Shown: positions 24,433 to 33,628 of the stretch, one piece after another | How positions within the stretch are numbered: the stretch's first letter is position 1 | How the letters are laid out: every line of letters starts with the position of its first letter | Assembly (NCBI GenBank): GCA_903881085.1 | Contig: CAIRSA010000440.1 | Location: forward strand, 1-43,732 | Origin: an uncultured Acidobacteriia bacterium | Lineage (GTDB): Bacteria; Acidobacteriota; Terriglobia; Bryobacterales; Bryobacteraceae | DNA: 43,732 nt | Direction of reading: 5' to 3' | Program-made: the position numbers and the translations under genes | Notes under the pieces: model-generated | Databases searched by the model: none | What the model was told of the DNA's origin: nothing | What the model saw: only the letters and a program-made list of their open reading frames with translations

Positions 24433-26457
24433 ATGACAATCAACCGCCGTCACTTCCTAACCCTGCCGATGGCCGCCAGCCAACTAGGCACCGCATCACT
24501 CCAAGCCGCCGAACCTCCACCCCTGGACCCCCTAAACCGCTTTCCCCGCATGCTTCACGAAAGCGTGGTGGCCCGCGTTCGCCAGGTCGATCAGGTGGCA
24601 AACGCCCGCAAATCCGCACTCAAGACGAAAGCCGACGCCGAGGCCTACATCCGCGATCTGCGTCAGAAAATGCGGCGCGTGTTCGGCCCGTTACCGCCAA
24701 AAACACCCTTGCGTCCGCAGATAGTGGGAGTGATTGAGCGCGATGCCTATCGCATTGAAAAGGTCCTCTTCGAAAGCCGCCCCGGCTTCCTGGTCTCAGC
24801 CAATCTCTATGTTCCCAAGGGCCGCAAATTCCCATTGCCCGGAGTAGTCGGCGCCTGCGGACACACACTTTCCGCAAAGGCCGCCGAGCCCTACCAGAGC
24901 TTCGGCCAAGGCCTTGCCAGGCAAGGCTACGTGACACTGGTCTTTGACCCGTTGGGTCAGGGCGAGCGCACAGACTACCCCAACTCCAAGCCTCCGTTAT
25001 CGACAGTCCTGCAACACCTGATGGCCGGCAACCAACAGACCCTGGTCGGAGAATCGATCAGCACATGGCGCGCCTGGGATGGCATCCGCGCGTTGGATTA
25101 TCTGCTCACCCGCCCAGAAGTGGACCCGAAACACGTCGGTGTAACTGGCACTTCCGGCGGCGGCACCGCTACCACCTGGATGTGCGCACTGGATCCGCGC
25201 TGGACCATGGCCGCCCCCAGTTGCTTTATCACCACCTTCCGTCGAAACTTGGAAAACGAAATCCCCGCCGATGCCGAACAGTATCCCCCTAAGTCACTCG
25301 CCCTGGGACTCGATCACGACGACTTCCTGGCTGTGATGGCGCCCAAGCCCATCGTGATTCTTGCCAATGAGAAGGACTTTTTCGATATACGCGGTGCCGA
25401 CGAAGCCTATCAACGCCTGCGCAAGCTCTACCGCCTGCTGGGTGCGGAGTCGAACATATCCCTGCACCGCTCGCCCACCGAACACGGCTTTAGCAAGGAG
25501 AACCGCGAGGGGATGTATCGCTGGTTCAACCGCGTCACCGGCGTTTCAACGGCCCAAGCGGAACCCGCGCTGGTCATCGAAAAAGAGGAGACCTTGCGCT
25601 GCACGCCGCATGGGCGAGTAGAGGAACTGGGATCGCGGCCAGTCTGGCATTTCACGCGCGAAAAGGCATCGCAACTCGCGGCCTCAAAAACAACCCTCTC
25701 GCCAGATGCACTCAACAAGGCAATCGTTGCGGCGTTGAAGCTCCCCGCACGCACCGGCACCCCCGACTTTCGCATCCTGCGGCCACTCACGCGACGCGGC
25801 TATCCCCTGCCCCATTCCACTGCCTACGTCGTAGAGACGGAGCCGGGTGTTCAAGCATTAGTCTCTCTGCTCGGGCCGGCTCCTTATTATTCCCGCCCAC
25901 CCGCCGGACGCCGCCGAGCCGTGTTGTATGTGGCGCATCAATCAAGCGATGTGGAAATGCGGCTAGACCCGCTGGTGGCCGAGGTCATCAAGGCCGAACC
26001 AGAATCAACGTTCTACGCCTGCGACGTGCGAGGCATCGGCGAGTCAAAACCGAATACCTGCGGAACAGACGCCTACCGCAATCCCTATGGCCCCGATTAT
26101 TTCTACGCTGGTCATGGCCTGATGCTCGATTATCCGATGGCCGGGCAGCGCACGCACGATGTGCTGCGCGTACTCGATTGGCTGGCCCAGTGCGGCCACA
26201 CGGAGGTGCACCTGGTGGCCAAGGGCTGGGGCGCGGTGCCGGCAACATTTGCCGCCCTGCTCTCACAACTGGTCAAACAGGTCACACTGAAGAACGCGTT
26301 GAAATCCTATCGCGAAGTGGCCGAAGCCGAGCTCTACACCTGGCCGCTGGCCACACTGATTCCCAACGTCCTTGCCAGCTTCGACCTGCCGGAATGCTAT
26401 GCCGCTCTGCAGTCGAAAAACCTGCGCCAGATTGAGATGTGGGGGCCCGCTTCTTAA
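24433..26457 (+). CDS. Tat-exported alpha/beta hydrolase, acetyl xylan esterase-like
   Basis: A 674-residue protein with the Tat-type N-terminus MTINRRHFLTLPMAAS. The hydrolase domain (about 95-370) has the nucleophile elbow GTSGGG with Ser241, a probable acid in ILANEKDFFD, and a histidine near PTEHGFSKE. The second half (about 400-674) repeats features of a hydrolase fold (YACDVRGIGESKP) but its elbow reads VAKGWGAV, without serine, so it is probably non-catalytic. It is a distant paralogue of the protein encoded at 6263-8119. A TACAAT near 24404 is a possible -10 box. The stop overlaps the next gene (TAATGA), so the two are coupled. Confidence 0.8.
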   Translation: MTINRRHFLTLPMAASQLGTASLQAAEPPPLDPLNRFPRMLHESVVARVRQVDQVANARKSALKTKADAEAYIRDLRQKMRRVFGPLPPKTPLRPQIVGVIERDAYRIEKVLFESRPGFLVSANLYVPKGRKFPLPGVVGACGHTLSAKAAEPYQSFGQGLARQGYVTLVFDPLGQGERTDYPNSKPPLSTVLQHLMAGNQQTLVGESISTWRAWDGIRALDYLLTRPEVDPKHVGVTGTSGGGTATTWMCALDPRWTMAAPSCFITTFRRNLENEIPADAEQYPPKSLALGLDHDDFLAVMAPKPIVILANEKDFFDIRGADEAYQRLRKLYRLLGAESNISLHRSPTEHGFSKENREGMYRWFNRVTGVSTAQAEPALVIEKEETLRCTPHGRVEELGSRPVWHFTREKASQLAASKTTLSPDALNKAIVAALKLPARTGTPDFRILRPLTRRGYPLPHSTAYVVETEPGVQALVSLLGPAPYYSRPPAGRRRAVLYVAHQSSDVEMRLDPLVAEVIKAEPESTFYACDVRGIGESKPNTCGTDAYRNPYGPDYFYAGHGLMLDYPMAGQRTHDVLRVLDWLAQCGHTEVHLVAKGWGAVPATFAALLSQLVKQVTLKNALKSYREVAEAELYTWPLATLIPNVLASFDLPECYAALQSKNLRQIEMWGPAS

Positions 26458-28214
26458 TGACCAACCTGGCATTGTTTCTACTATTGGCAGCACACGCATT
26501 CGGAGAACAACTGGTGATGGTGCCCGCGCGTGCAGCCGATGTTGTGGATGGCTTCACGGGCATCCCCATTCGGGTCTCCACGCACGAGTTTCTCATAGCG
26601 CCCACGGAGGTGACGCAGCGCGAGTATGCCGCCATCACCGGCAACAATCCATCGCTCTACAAAGGCGATGACCGGCCGGTGGAGAACGTGTCCTGGTGGG
26701 ATGCCATTCGTTACTGCAATCGGCGCAGCGTAAAGGAAGGGTTGCAGCCGGTTTACGACCTTGCCACCGGCCGCGCCGACAGAAGCCGCAACGGCTATCG
26801 CCTGCCGACGGAGGCCGAATGGAATGCCGCCTACAGCGGGCAAAAACAGTCTGGCCGACTGAGCGACGCCGGAACCAAAGACACTGCAAAACTAATGCAG
26901 CGGATACAGCAAGGCACCGCCAACGTCCGCACCTATTCACCGAACAGCCTCGGGATATATGACATGTTGGGAAACGTTTGGGAGTGGTGTAACGACCTCT
27001 TCGATCCGTCCGGAAATGTTAGTTCGAATAACGACCCGCAAGGTCCGGCACGCGGCCTCGATCGGGTCATCCGCGGCGGCAGTTTCGCCACTCCTGCCTC
27101 CGGTTGGTCAAAGGGTTTGCGCTCTTCGATGCAGTCATCGACCCGAAGCCGCTACACAGGCTTCCGCGTCAGCCGGAGCGTCGCGCAAAAGCAGGCAGTC
27201 ACGAATGACGCGCAGTGGTTCACCCCCTACAATCAAACCCCGCCAGCATTCGCTAATTCCACCGGCGGACTGCAGCCAATCGCGGTTGGCGCCAACGCCG
27301 TCGCATGGAAGCAGGAATCCGGCAAACTGCGGCTGAAATGGGAAGCCATGCTGGGCGCTCCCGGCATCGCACCGCCGGCTCCGAAACTGCGTGTGGTGGA
27401 AACCATTCGCGAAGCAAATCATGACGGCACACTTGGCTATCTACAAGTGGAACAGGACTTCGCCGAAAAGATCTACATCATGCGTCCGCCTGAGGCCGGT
27501 ACACGCAAGTTACCGGTGGTGATCGTGCCTTACTACGACGTGGACACACCCGCCGGCGCCAGCTTAGGTGGCCGAAACTACACGCCACCCGGCGTCCGCA
27601 GCTTCGCCTACCTGGCGGTGCAGCGCGGCTACATGGCCATCGCCATCCGCTGGTTCGGCGAAAGCTATGGCGAGAGCTACACAGAGGCCGTGGCGAATCT
27701 GATGCTGCGGCATCCAAAGACAACCGGCATGGGCAAGTGGGTATGGGATGCACACCGCTTGGTCGATTATTTGTACAGCCGCGCGGATGTGGACCACGCC
27801 AGAATCGCCATCATCGGCCATTCGCTGGGCGGCAAGATGGCACTCTATGCGGCTGCCATGGAGAGCCGCATTGGAGTGTCCGTTGCATCGGAACCCGGCA
27901 TCGGCTTCAGCCATTCCAATTATGAGGACTTCTGGTATCTGGGCGAGGCGTTGCAGCGTGCACCCGCAGGCACCGATCAACATGAACTGCTAGCCCTGCT
28001 GGCTCCCCGTCCGTTCCTCCTGATCGGCGGCGATTCAGCGGATAGTGATAAGAGCTGGCACTACATCAACGCGGCGCGGCCGGTTTACGATCTGCTCTCT
28101 GCGCCGCGCAATATTGGGTATCTGAATCACCGTTCAGGCCACTCTCCTACGCCGGATGCAACTCGTCTCGCCATGGATTGGATTGAGCACTTCTTCCAGG
28201 CCGCGTCGCATTGA
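26457..28214 (+). CDS. FGE-sulfatase domain fused to an alpha/beta hydrolase
   Basis: A 585-residue exported protein (MTNLALFLLLAAHAFGEQ). The start at 26457 makes a TAATG junction with the upstream gene; an ATG at 26439 is less likely. Residues ~20-235 form a formylglycine-generating-enzyme-type (SUMF1, C-type-lectin-like) domain: APTEVTQREYAAITGNNPS, RLPTEAEWNAAYSG, YDMLGNVWEWCNDLFD, RVIRGGSFAT and SRYTGFRVSRS. The cysteine pair of true sulfatase-activating enzymes is not evident, so it may bind a ligand rather than oxidise cysteine. Residues ~280-585 form an alpha/beta hydrolase with elbow GHSLGG (Ser456), acid near GGDSADSDK and base near HRSGHSP. The combination is unusual and suggests an esterase carrying a recognition module. 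Confidence 0.8.
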   Translation: MTNLALFLLLAAHAFGEQLVMVPARAADVVDGFTGIPIRVSTHEFLIAPTEVTQREYAAITGNNPSLYKGDDRPVENVSWWDAIRYCNRRSVKEGLQPVYDLATGRADRSRNGYRLPTEAEWNAAYSGQKQSGRLSDAGTKDTAKLMQRIQQGTANVRTYSPNSLGIYDMLGNVWEWCNDLFDPSGNVSSNNDPQGPARGLDRVIRGGSFATPASGWSKGLRSSMQSSTRSRYTGFRVSRSVAQKQAVTNDAQWFTPYNQTPPAFANSTGGLQPIAVGANAVAWKQESGKLRLKWEAMLGAPGIAPPAPKLRVVETIREANHDGTLGYLQVEQDFAEKIYIMRPPEAGTRKLPVVIVPYYDVDTPAGASLGGRNYTPPGVRSFAYLAVQRGYMAIAIRWFGESYGESYTEAVANLMLRHPKTTGMGKWVWDAHRLVDYLYSRADVDHARIAIIGHSLGGKMALYAAAMESRIGVSVASEPGIGFSHSNYEDFWYLGEALQRAPAGTDQHELLALLAPRPFLLIGGDSADSDKSWHYINAARPVYDLLSAPRNIGYLNHRSGHSPTPDATRLAMDWIEHFFQAASH

Positions 28215-28409
28215 CGGACGAACGTGGATACGCGGGCGCACCACAATATCGAGCGTAGCGGCACTGCGTTCGATATGATCGTGGAAAGTATGCTGCGCTC
28301 CGAAATTCCAGACCGCGGCAGAACCGGCAACGATTACGATGGCTTCAGTAGGTACAAGAGTACACAGAACCCACACTTTGGGAGACGGCGGATGGAAAGG
28401 CCGTCGACA

Positions 28410-28562
28410 TGTGCGGGAGCCATCGCCGTAGATGCCTTCAATGCATTAAACCACGTGAACTACACCGGCTACGTCGGCGTAGTTTCTTCGCCCTTGTTTG
28501 GACGGCCGGTTTCGTCCAGTCCGGCACGGCGGGTGCAGGTTCAATTGCAGTTGGAGTTTTAG
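28410..28562 (+). pseudogene. C-terminal remnant of a TonB-dependent (Oar-like) receptor
   Basis: The last ~45 codons before the TAG at 28560 read VDAFNALNHVNYTGYVG...SPLFGRPV...PARRVQVQLQLEF. This is the characteristic end of acidobacterial carboxypeptidase-regulatory-like/TonB receptors, whose final strand ends in an aromatic residue. No receptor body lies upstream; 28215-28409 shows no related sequence and no other gene. The remnant suggests that a receptor gene of about 3 kb was deleted between the FGE-hydrolase gene and the DUF5060 gene. The retained fragment is too short to function. Confidence 0.6.
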
Positions 28563-28591
28563 GATACATTGGAAGCAATTGGAGAAACTGA

Positions 28592-30430
28592 ATGAGACTT
28601 TTGTTGCTTGCTTCGCTTGCATACCTGGGGGTTGCCCACTCGGCCACTCCTGTCCACGTCTATGACAGGGTTGAACTGACGTTTGAAGCCTCGGCTAAGT
28701 TTGCAAATCCGTATACCGATGTCGAAGTCTGGGTTGACCTCAAGGGTCCCGGCTTTAACAAACGATGCTACGGATTCTGGGATGGGGACAGGACGTTCCG
28801 CGTCCGCATCACCGCAACGACGCCGGGCGAATGGACTTGGGTGAGCGGCTCCAATCCGGCAGATCCCGGACTCACCGGCAAGCGCGGCAGCTTCACCAGC
28901 ATCGCCTGGACAGAAGCGGAGAAACAACAGAATCCCAATCGTCGCGGATTCACGCGAGCTACAAAGAACGGCCATGCACTTGAATACTCGGACGGCGCGC
29001 CCTACTTCGCCGTCAGCGATTTCTTCTACCCCGCCTCAACCTGGCGTTATCGCTGGCGTGAAAGCGACGAGAAGTTCGACGCCGGCGATCCGGAGGCCGG
29101 CTACAAGGATCTGCTGCAATACCGCATCGGCCAGGGCTTCAACATGATCTTCATCATCTCCAGCTTTCCATCGTGGGCGTACGACGGGCGGCCTGCGAGG
29201 TTCAAGGACCGCGCCGGCGTCCCGATGCGCGACGCGTGGCCCAACGGCAATGAGAATCGTGCGGAGAATATGGTGAACGAAGAGAACGAGCGGCCCTTCT
29301 TCTTCCCCGGCAAGGGCGACGGCTATCCCGAAGTGGGGCCCGATTTTCTGCGCATCAATCCCTCCTACTTCCGCTATCTCGACAAGAAGATGGACTACGC
29401 CGCCGACCACGGCGTGGTTGTGCTGCTGGAAACGCTGCGCCGCGACATCGCACCCTACATGAAGGCATACTATGGCGCTGCCGATCCGGACATGGCGAAG
29501 AACTCCGTGTTCCACTACATCCGTTGGATCATGGCCCGCTATCAGGCGCACCCAGTGGTGTGGGCTATTTACCATTACGACTGCCTCTGCGCACCTTACG
29601 GGCTGGAGCCGGAAGAGCTGCGGATCCCGCTGGACGGCTATTACAAAAAGTACGGGCACCCGCCATTCGGGCAGTTGGTCTCAACCAATGTTAGCGGCTC
29701 AACCTACCTCTCGTGGGGCCATACCGACAAGGCGCCGTGGCTAACTTTGCATCAGACCGGCAACACTCCTCGCGACCATTCCATTGGCGATTTCGTCCTG
29801 GAGATGTATAAGCTGCCCAACCCGCTGCCGATCTTCGGGCAGGAGCCCTGGTACATACCGAACGACTCCGCAGAGGAGCGCCGCAAGAGCCGCTCGACTA
29901 TGTACGCACAACTGCTCAACGGCGCGTTATCCGGCGCCGCCTATCAGGCCATGGGGCTAACGCGCGGCAATCGCGAAGACAGCAAGACTTTCGTCAACAT
30001 GTGGGTGTCGATCAAGTGGCAGGCAGCCAATGAAGTACCGCTCGCCGGGCGGTTCATCATGGATGGCGACCGCCCTATTCAGGACCTGGTGCCGCACCGC
30101 GAATTGCTCTCTGTTTCGAAGACAGGCCAGGACGCGAAATTCGGTCATTGGAGCGATACATCCAAAGTGCTTCAGGAAGGCTGGGCGTACTGCTTGCGAA
30201 CCGATGACAAGCGCCACTTTAAGCTCTACTTTGAACGTAACGTGGTACGGCCGGACCTTTCCGGCGCACGGCCCAACACAGCATACGAAGCGAAATGGTT
30301 CGACCCGCGAACGGGGGCATGGAGCCAGGCCGGCGATGGGACGTTGAAGGCCGACGCGCAAGGCAAGATCGCCTTGCCGCAGTGCCCAACCGCAGCTGAC
30401 GATTGGGCACTCAGCCTCACATCGAAATAG
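28592..30430 (+). CDS. Secreted DUF5060/DUF4038 apiosidase-like glycoside hydrolase
   Basis: A 612-residue protein with a signal peptide (MRLLLLASLAYLGVAHS). An N-terminal DUF5060-type beta-sandwich (~20-100: YDRVELTFEASAKFANPYTD) precedes a TIM-barrel of the DUF4038 apiosidase-like type (~125-510: YSDGAPYFAVSDFFYPASTWRYRW, VVWAIYHYDC, IFGQEPWY). A C-terminal ~90-residue domain of collagen-binding-like type follows. Such enzymes act on branched plant-cell-wall sugars, but specificity cannot be read here. A GGAG ribosome site lies before the ATG. The neighbouring GH51 arabinofuranosidase gene fits a pectin/hemicellulose role. The gene ends base-to-base with the convergent GH51 gene. Confidence 0.75.
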   Translation: MRLLLLASLAYLGVAHSATPVHVYDRVELTFEASAKFANPYTDVEVWVDLKGPGFNKRCYGFWDGDRTFRVRITATTPGEWTWVSGSNPADPGLTGKRGSFTSIAWTEAEKQQNPNRRGFTRATKNGHALEYSDGAPYFAVSDFFYPASTWRYRWRESDEKFDAGDPEAGYKDLLQYRIGQGFNMIFIISSFPSWAYDGRPARFKDRAGVPMRDAWPNGNENRAENMVNEENERPFFFPGKGDGYPEVGPDFLRINPSYFRYLDKKMDYAADHGVVVLLETLRRDIAPYMKAYYGAADPDMAKNSVFHYIRWIMARYQAHPVVWAIYHYDCLCAPYGLEPEELRIPLDGYYKKYGHPPFGQLVSTNVSGSTYLSWGHTDKAPWLTLHQTGNTPRDHSIGDFVLEMYKLPNPLPIFGQEPWYIPNDSAEERRKSRSTMYAQLLNGALSGAAYQAMGLTRGNREDSKTFVNMWVSIKWQAANEVPLAGRFIMDGDRPIQDLVPHRELLSVSKTGQDAKFGHWSDTSKVLQEGWAYCLRTDDKRHFKLYFERNVVRPDLSGARPNTAYEAKWFDPRTGAWSQAGDGTLKADAQGKIALPQCPTAADDWALSLTSK

Positions 30431-30441
30431 CTACTTTCGAT
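30421..30441. terminator. Hairpin spanning both convergent stop codons
   Basis: ATCGAAA (30421-30427) pairs with TTTCGAT (30435-30441); the seven-base loop TAGCTAC contains the stop codon of the DUF5060 gene and the complement of the GH51 stop. The AAA/TTT at the inner edge is not a proper U tract, so it is at best a weak bidirectional terminator. Confidence 0.3.
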
Positions 30442-32302
30442 CGATCTGCAAAACCTGAATCGAATAGGCCGGCATCGTGTGCTGCAGGCGCTCGCCGTTG
30501 ATGCTGGCGGTTGCTTTCACCGGCACGATGCGCGTGGGTTGCGCGATGGTGTTGGTGGCCCAGATGGTGTTCGCTTTCAGCGTCTGGATCTGCGCGGAGT
30601 GCGCTCCAGCGCCTATTCCAGTAAGTTCGATGGAAAGCGGCTGCGGGACAGACGTGGCGTTGACGAGTTTCACGCAGAGCTTCTTCGGCGTCGAGGTAAC
30701 GGCGTAAAAGAACTTGTCGCCAGCGCCTGAAACCGAGGCTTCGTTGATGTGATCGCCCAGGCACGCAGCGAACATCACCTGCGCGTAATAACTCGGCGAG
30801 CCATAGCTGTTGAGCGCGTCATAACCGATCAGATCAGAGCTCCACTGCATGCCGCCAGGACTGACGTTGACGAACAATGGCGCGTAGGCGGACATAATCA
30901 CGATGTCGCTATTGCGCTCCATGCCAGTCATGAACGCCGCGTCTCCCAGCGCACCGCCGAAGTTGGTGGTGGGCGATCCTTCGCGTGTGGCCCATTCGCC
31001 GACGAAGATCTTGGGGCCTTTGCGGTCGGTGTTGTCGTAGTGGCGGGCTTCTTCAAACATGCCGCGCTCACGCTTGTAATAATGATCGTCAACCACGTCG
31101 GGCCTCATCTCATTGATGGGCATGGTGGCTATAATCTGCATCTCTGGATACTTCGCCTTGATGGCCTTGTAGAACTGCGCGTATCGGCCCTCGTAGGTCT
31201 TGGCCTTATCGAACTGGTCTTCATTGCCGATCTCGACATACCGTACTTTGAAAGGCGCCGGATGCCCGTCGCGAGCACGCACCGCGCCCCACTTGGTGTC
31301 CGAGGCGCCAGTGACGTATTCGAGCTCTTCGAGACCCTCCTGCACATAGGTTTCAAGGTCCGGCCCGGGCTTCACAACCTGACCACCGAGCGAGTACCCG
31401 GCATAGATGCCAAGCAGTGGCTCCATATTCAGGTCCTCACACCATTCCAGGAATTCCAGCAGGCCCATACCGTCGGTGGAGTGGTAGTTCCAGGTGCCGG
31501 GATGCGTAGGGCGATCCACGTTCGGGCCGATCATCTTCTTCCAGTCGAAGCGCGTCTCGATGCGATTCCCTTCCAGATAGTTGCCACCTGGAAAACGCAG
31601 GAAAGACGGGCGCATGGCGGCCATCTTTTCCATAATGTCGATGCGGTTGCCGTTCGCGCGGCCTTTGTAAGTGGGCGGGAAAACCGAGACCAGCTGCAGC
31701 CACAAAGTGGCCGGTTGCTCAACGGTAATTTCCAGATGATTCTCAGCCGATGCCGCGACGCTGCCTGACTGCATCTCGAACTTATACTCTTTCCACGCAT
31801 TGCCTAAAACCGCGAGCGAAGTCTTGGCAAGTACCTGGCCTGATTGGTCGGCAACCAGCGCCACACGCACTGGCAACGGCCCCATGGAACTGCTCTTGGC
31901 AAAGAACGATCCTTTGTAGCGGCTGTTTGGGCGCACGGCCATTCCCCAGTAGCCCTCATTGAGCAGGCCTGCCGGGCTATTGGCATCGGCCTTGGTGACT
32001 TCCATTTTCGCGCTGGTCGTCAGCGCCTTGGATGGGCCAGTGGACCGATCGATGCTCATTGTAGCCGAAGCCGAGCCTTTCTCAATCAGGTACCAGTTCA
32101 GAATCCCCGACCAGTCATTGCGGAAGGTGCGATTACGAACCAACTCCGCATAGAGGCCGCCGTCGTAGGAGTAATTGATCTCTTCAGTCATCAGGCCGTA
32201 CAGAATCGGACTCACCGCGGCTTTGGGATGAGCAACATCGATTTTTAGCGTGGCCGGCGTTTGGCCGAATGCCATCGCGGAAAGTAAGAATATGAATACC
32301 AT
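30431..32302 (-). CDS. Secreted alpha-L-arabinofuranosidase, GH51
   Basis: A 623-residue retaining glycosidase predicted to release arabinofuranose from arabinan or arabinoxylan. A signal peptide (MVFIFLLSAMAFGQ) is followed by an N-terminal carbohydrate-binding-like region (~60-205). The TIM barrel begins near FLRFPGGNYLEG. Acid/base Glu361 is in YVEIGNED and nucleophile Glu436 in IFVGEWATR, both canonical for GH51. The C-terminal beta-domain has the usual AANTIA-type ending (TLKANTIWATNTIAQP). It lies 12 bases downstream of an enolase-superfamily gene, with which it forms a catabolic operon. Confidence 0.88.
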   Translation of the reverse strand: MVFIFLLSAMAFGQTPATLKIDVAHPKAAVSPILYGLMTEEINYSYDGGLYAELVRNRTFRNDWSGILNWYLIEKGSASATMSIDRSTGPSKALTTSAKMEVTKADANSPAGLLNEGYWGMAVRPNSRYKGSFFAKSSSMGPLPVRVALVADQSGQVLAKTSLAVLGNAWKEYKFEMQSGSVAASAENHLEITVEQPATLWLQLVSVFPPTYKGRANGNRIDIMEKMAAMRPSFLRFPGGNYLEGNRIETRFDWKKMIGPNVDRPTHPGTWNYHSTDGMGLLEFLEWCEDLNMEPLLGIYAGYSLGGQVVKPGPDLETYVQEGLEELEYVTGASDTKWGAVRARDGHPAPFKVRYVEIGNEDQFDKAKTYEGRYAQFYKAIKAKYPEMQIIATMPINEMRPDVVDDHYYKRERGMFEEARHYDNTDRKGPKIFVGEWATREGSPTTNFGGALGDAAFMTGMERNSDIVIMSAYAPLFVNVSPGGMQWSSDLIGYDALNSYGSPSYYAQVMFAACLGDHINEASVSGAGDKFFYAVTSTPKKLCVKLVNATSVPQPLSIELTGIGAGAHSAQIQTLKANTIWATNTIAQPTRIVPVKATASINGERLQHTMPAYSIQVLQIDRK

Positions 32303-32314
32303 AATGTCCTTAAT

Positions 32315-33628
32315 CTACCACTCCGCGACGGAGCCGTCGTGGTGAAATACGCGGGCCATGGGCTTACTGCCGGCGAAGGGATACTTTTTCAGCGCGTCTT
32401 CAGTAAGTTCGAAGCCCAGGCCCGGCTTGTCGGGCAATGGATACTTGCCGTTCACCATGCGCATGACGGGGAAGCCGAACCATTCCTCCCACACCTTGTC
32501 GCGCACTTGCGGCACGGCCTGGCCGCAGCATTCCTGAATCAGGAAGTTGGGGATCGAGGCGTCCACGTGCAGCGATGCCAGCATGCCGATGGGACCTTCG
32601 CAGGCGTGCGGCGCCATGGTGATGCCAGAGACGTTGGCCAGCGCGGCTACTTTCCAAAGTCCGGTGATGCCGCCGACATGGTTTGTATCGGTCTGAATGA
32701 TATCGACCACGGAGTTTTCGACGAGTTCGCGCACGCCGTAAGATGCCACCAGGCGCTCACCGGTGGCGATGGGAGTTTGGACACGCCTTGCGATGCGCGC
32801 CATGGCACGAACGTTTTCCGGCGGGCATGGCTCCTCAACCCACAGCAGGTGTAGCGGCTCCAATTCCTTAATGATCACGGCCGCGACGGTGGGGCTGGTC
32901 TTGGCATGGAAGTCGACGGCGATATCGATGTCCGGCCCCAGGCCTTCGCGCAGCATCTCTACGTGGCGGATGGCTTCGGTGATCTTCTGATTGGTGTCGA
33001 TCCATTCGTAGTAACTGGGCAGGCCACCTTTGAAGGCGGTAATTCCCTGCTCTTTCGCCGTCTGGCGCAGGCGCTTCAGGTCGTCGAGTGAGCGCGCATT
33101 GGCGACGTAATATCCGCGCACACCATCCAGATCATTGGGGCCACCGAGCAGTTTGTAGACGGGCACGCCGAGAATTTTGCCGCGCAGATCCCACAGCGCC
33201 TGATCGATGGCGGAGATGGCCGAACCGATCACCGGACCGGCACGGTAGAAGCTATGGACGTACATCGATTGCCAGTGGTGTTCCACGGGGATGGGGTCGG
33301 CGCCGATGAGAAAGTCGCGGAAGTCGTTGATGCAGGCGAGTACCGCACCTGCCTTTCCTTCCAGTGTCCCTTCGCCCCAACCAACCAGTCCGGCATCGGT
33401 TTCGAGTTTCACGAAGACGTATGGCCTGTCGGGCGGCGCGCCAGGGATTGTGACGCCGAAGGTCTTCATGTTGGTGATGCGCACCTTGGAGCCAACGGCC
33501 GCCAACGCGCCCGCCCCCACTGGGACAGCGGCCTGCGGCTGCGGCGCGCAATCGCAGAACGACATGTTGCGGCGAGGCGTGGCTGCCGAGGCAACGCCTG
33601 CGCCTGCAAGGAAGTTTCGACGGTTCAT
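32315..33628 (-). CDS. Enolase-superfamily dehydratase (mandelate racemase/galactonate dehydratase type)
   Basis: A 437-residue protein. Metal ligands fit the superfamily: Asp239 (AVDFH), Glu265 (WVEEP) and Glu291 (TGER). His241 in DFH and His341 in MAPHACEGPIG match the catalytic histidines of the D-galactonate dehydratase group, so dehydration of an acid sugar is the best guess. An N-terminal extension, MNRRNFLAGAGVASAA, looks like a degenerate twin-arginine leader; export of such an enzyme would be unusual, and a later start would remove it. The start overlaps the stop of the upstream enolase-like gene (ATGA). The GH51 gene follows after 12 bases. Confidence 0.85.
   Translation of the reverse strand: MNRRNFLAGAGVASAATPRRNMSFCDCAPQPQAAVPVGAGALAAVGSKVRITNMKTFGVTIPGAPPDRPYVFVKLETDAGLVGWGEGTLEGKAGAVLACINDFRDFLIGADPIPVEHHWQSMYVHSFYRAGPVIGSAISAIDQALWDLRGKILGVPVYKLLGGPNDLDGVRGYYVANARSLDDLKRLRQTAKEQGITAFKGGLPSYYEWIDTNQKITEAIRHVEMLREGLGPDIDIAVDFHAKTSPTVAAVIIKELEPLHLLWVEEPCPPENVRAMARIARRVQTPIATGERLVASYGVRELVENSVVDIIQTDTNHVGGITGLWKVAALANVSGITMAPHACEGPIGMLASLHVDASIPNFLIQECCGQAVPQVRDKVWEEWFGFPVMRMVNGKYPLPDKPGLGFELTEDALKKYPFAGSKPMARVFHHDGSVAEW

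Noticed and set aside
30749..31768. 339-residue plus-strand frame
   Set aside because: It lies wholly antisense to the GH51 gene, which has both catalytic glutamates; composition is that of a reversed high-GC gene.
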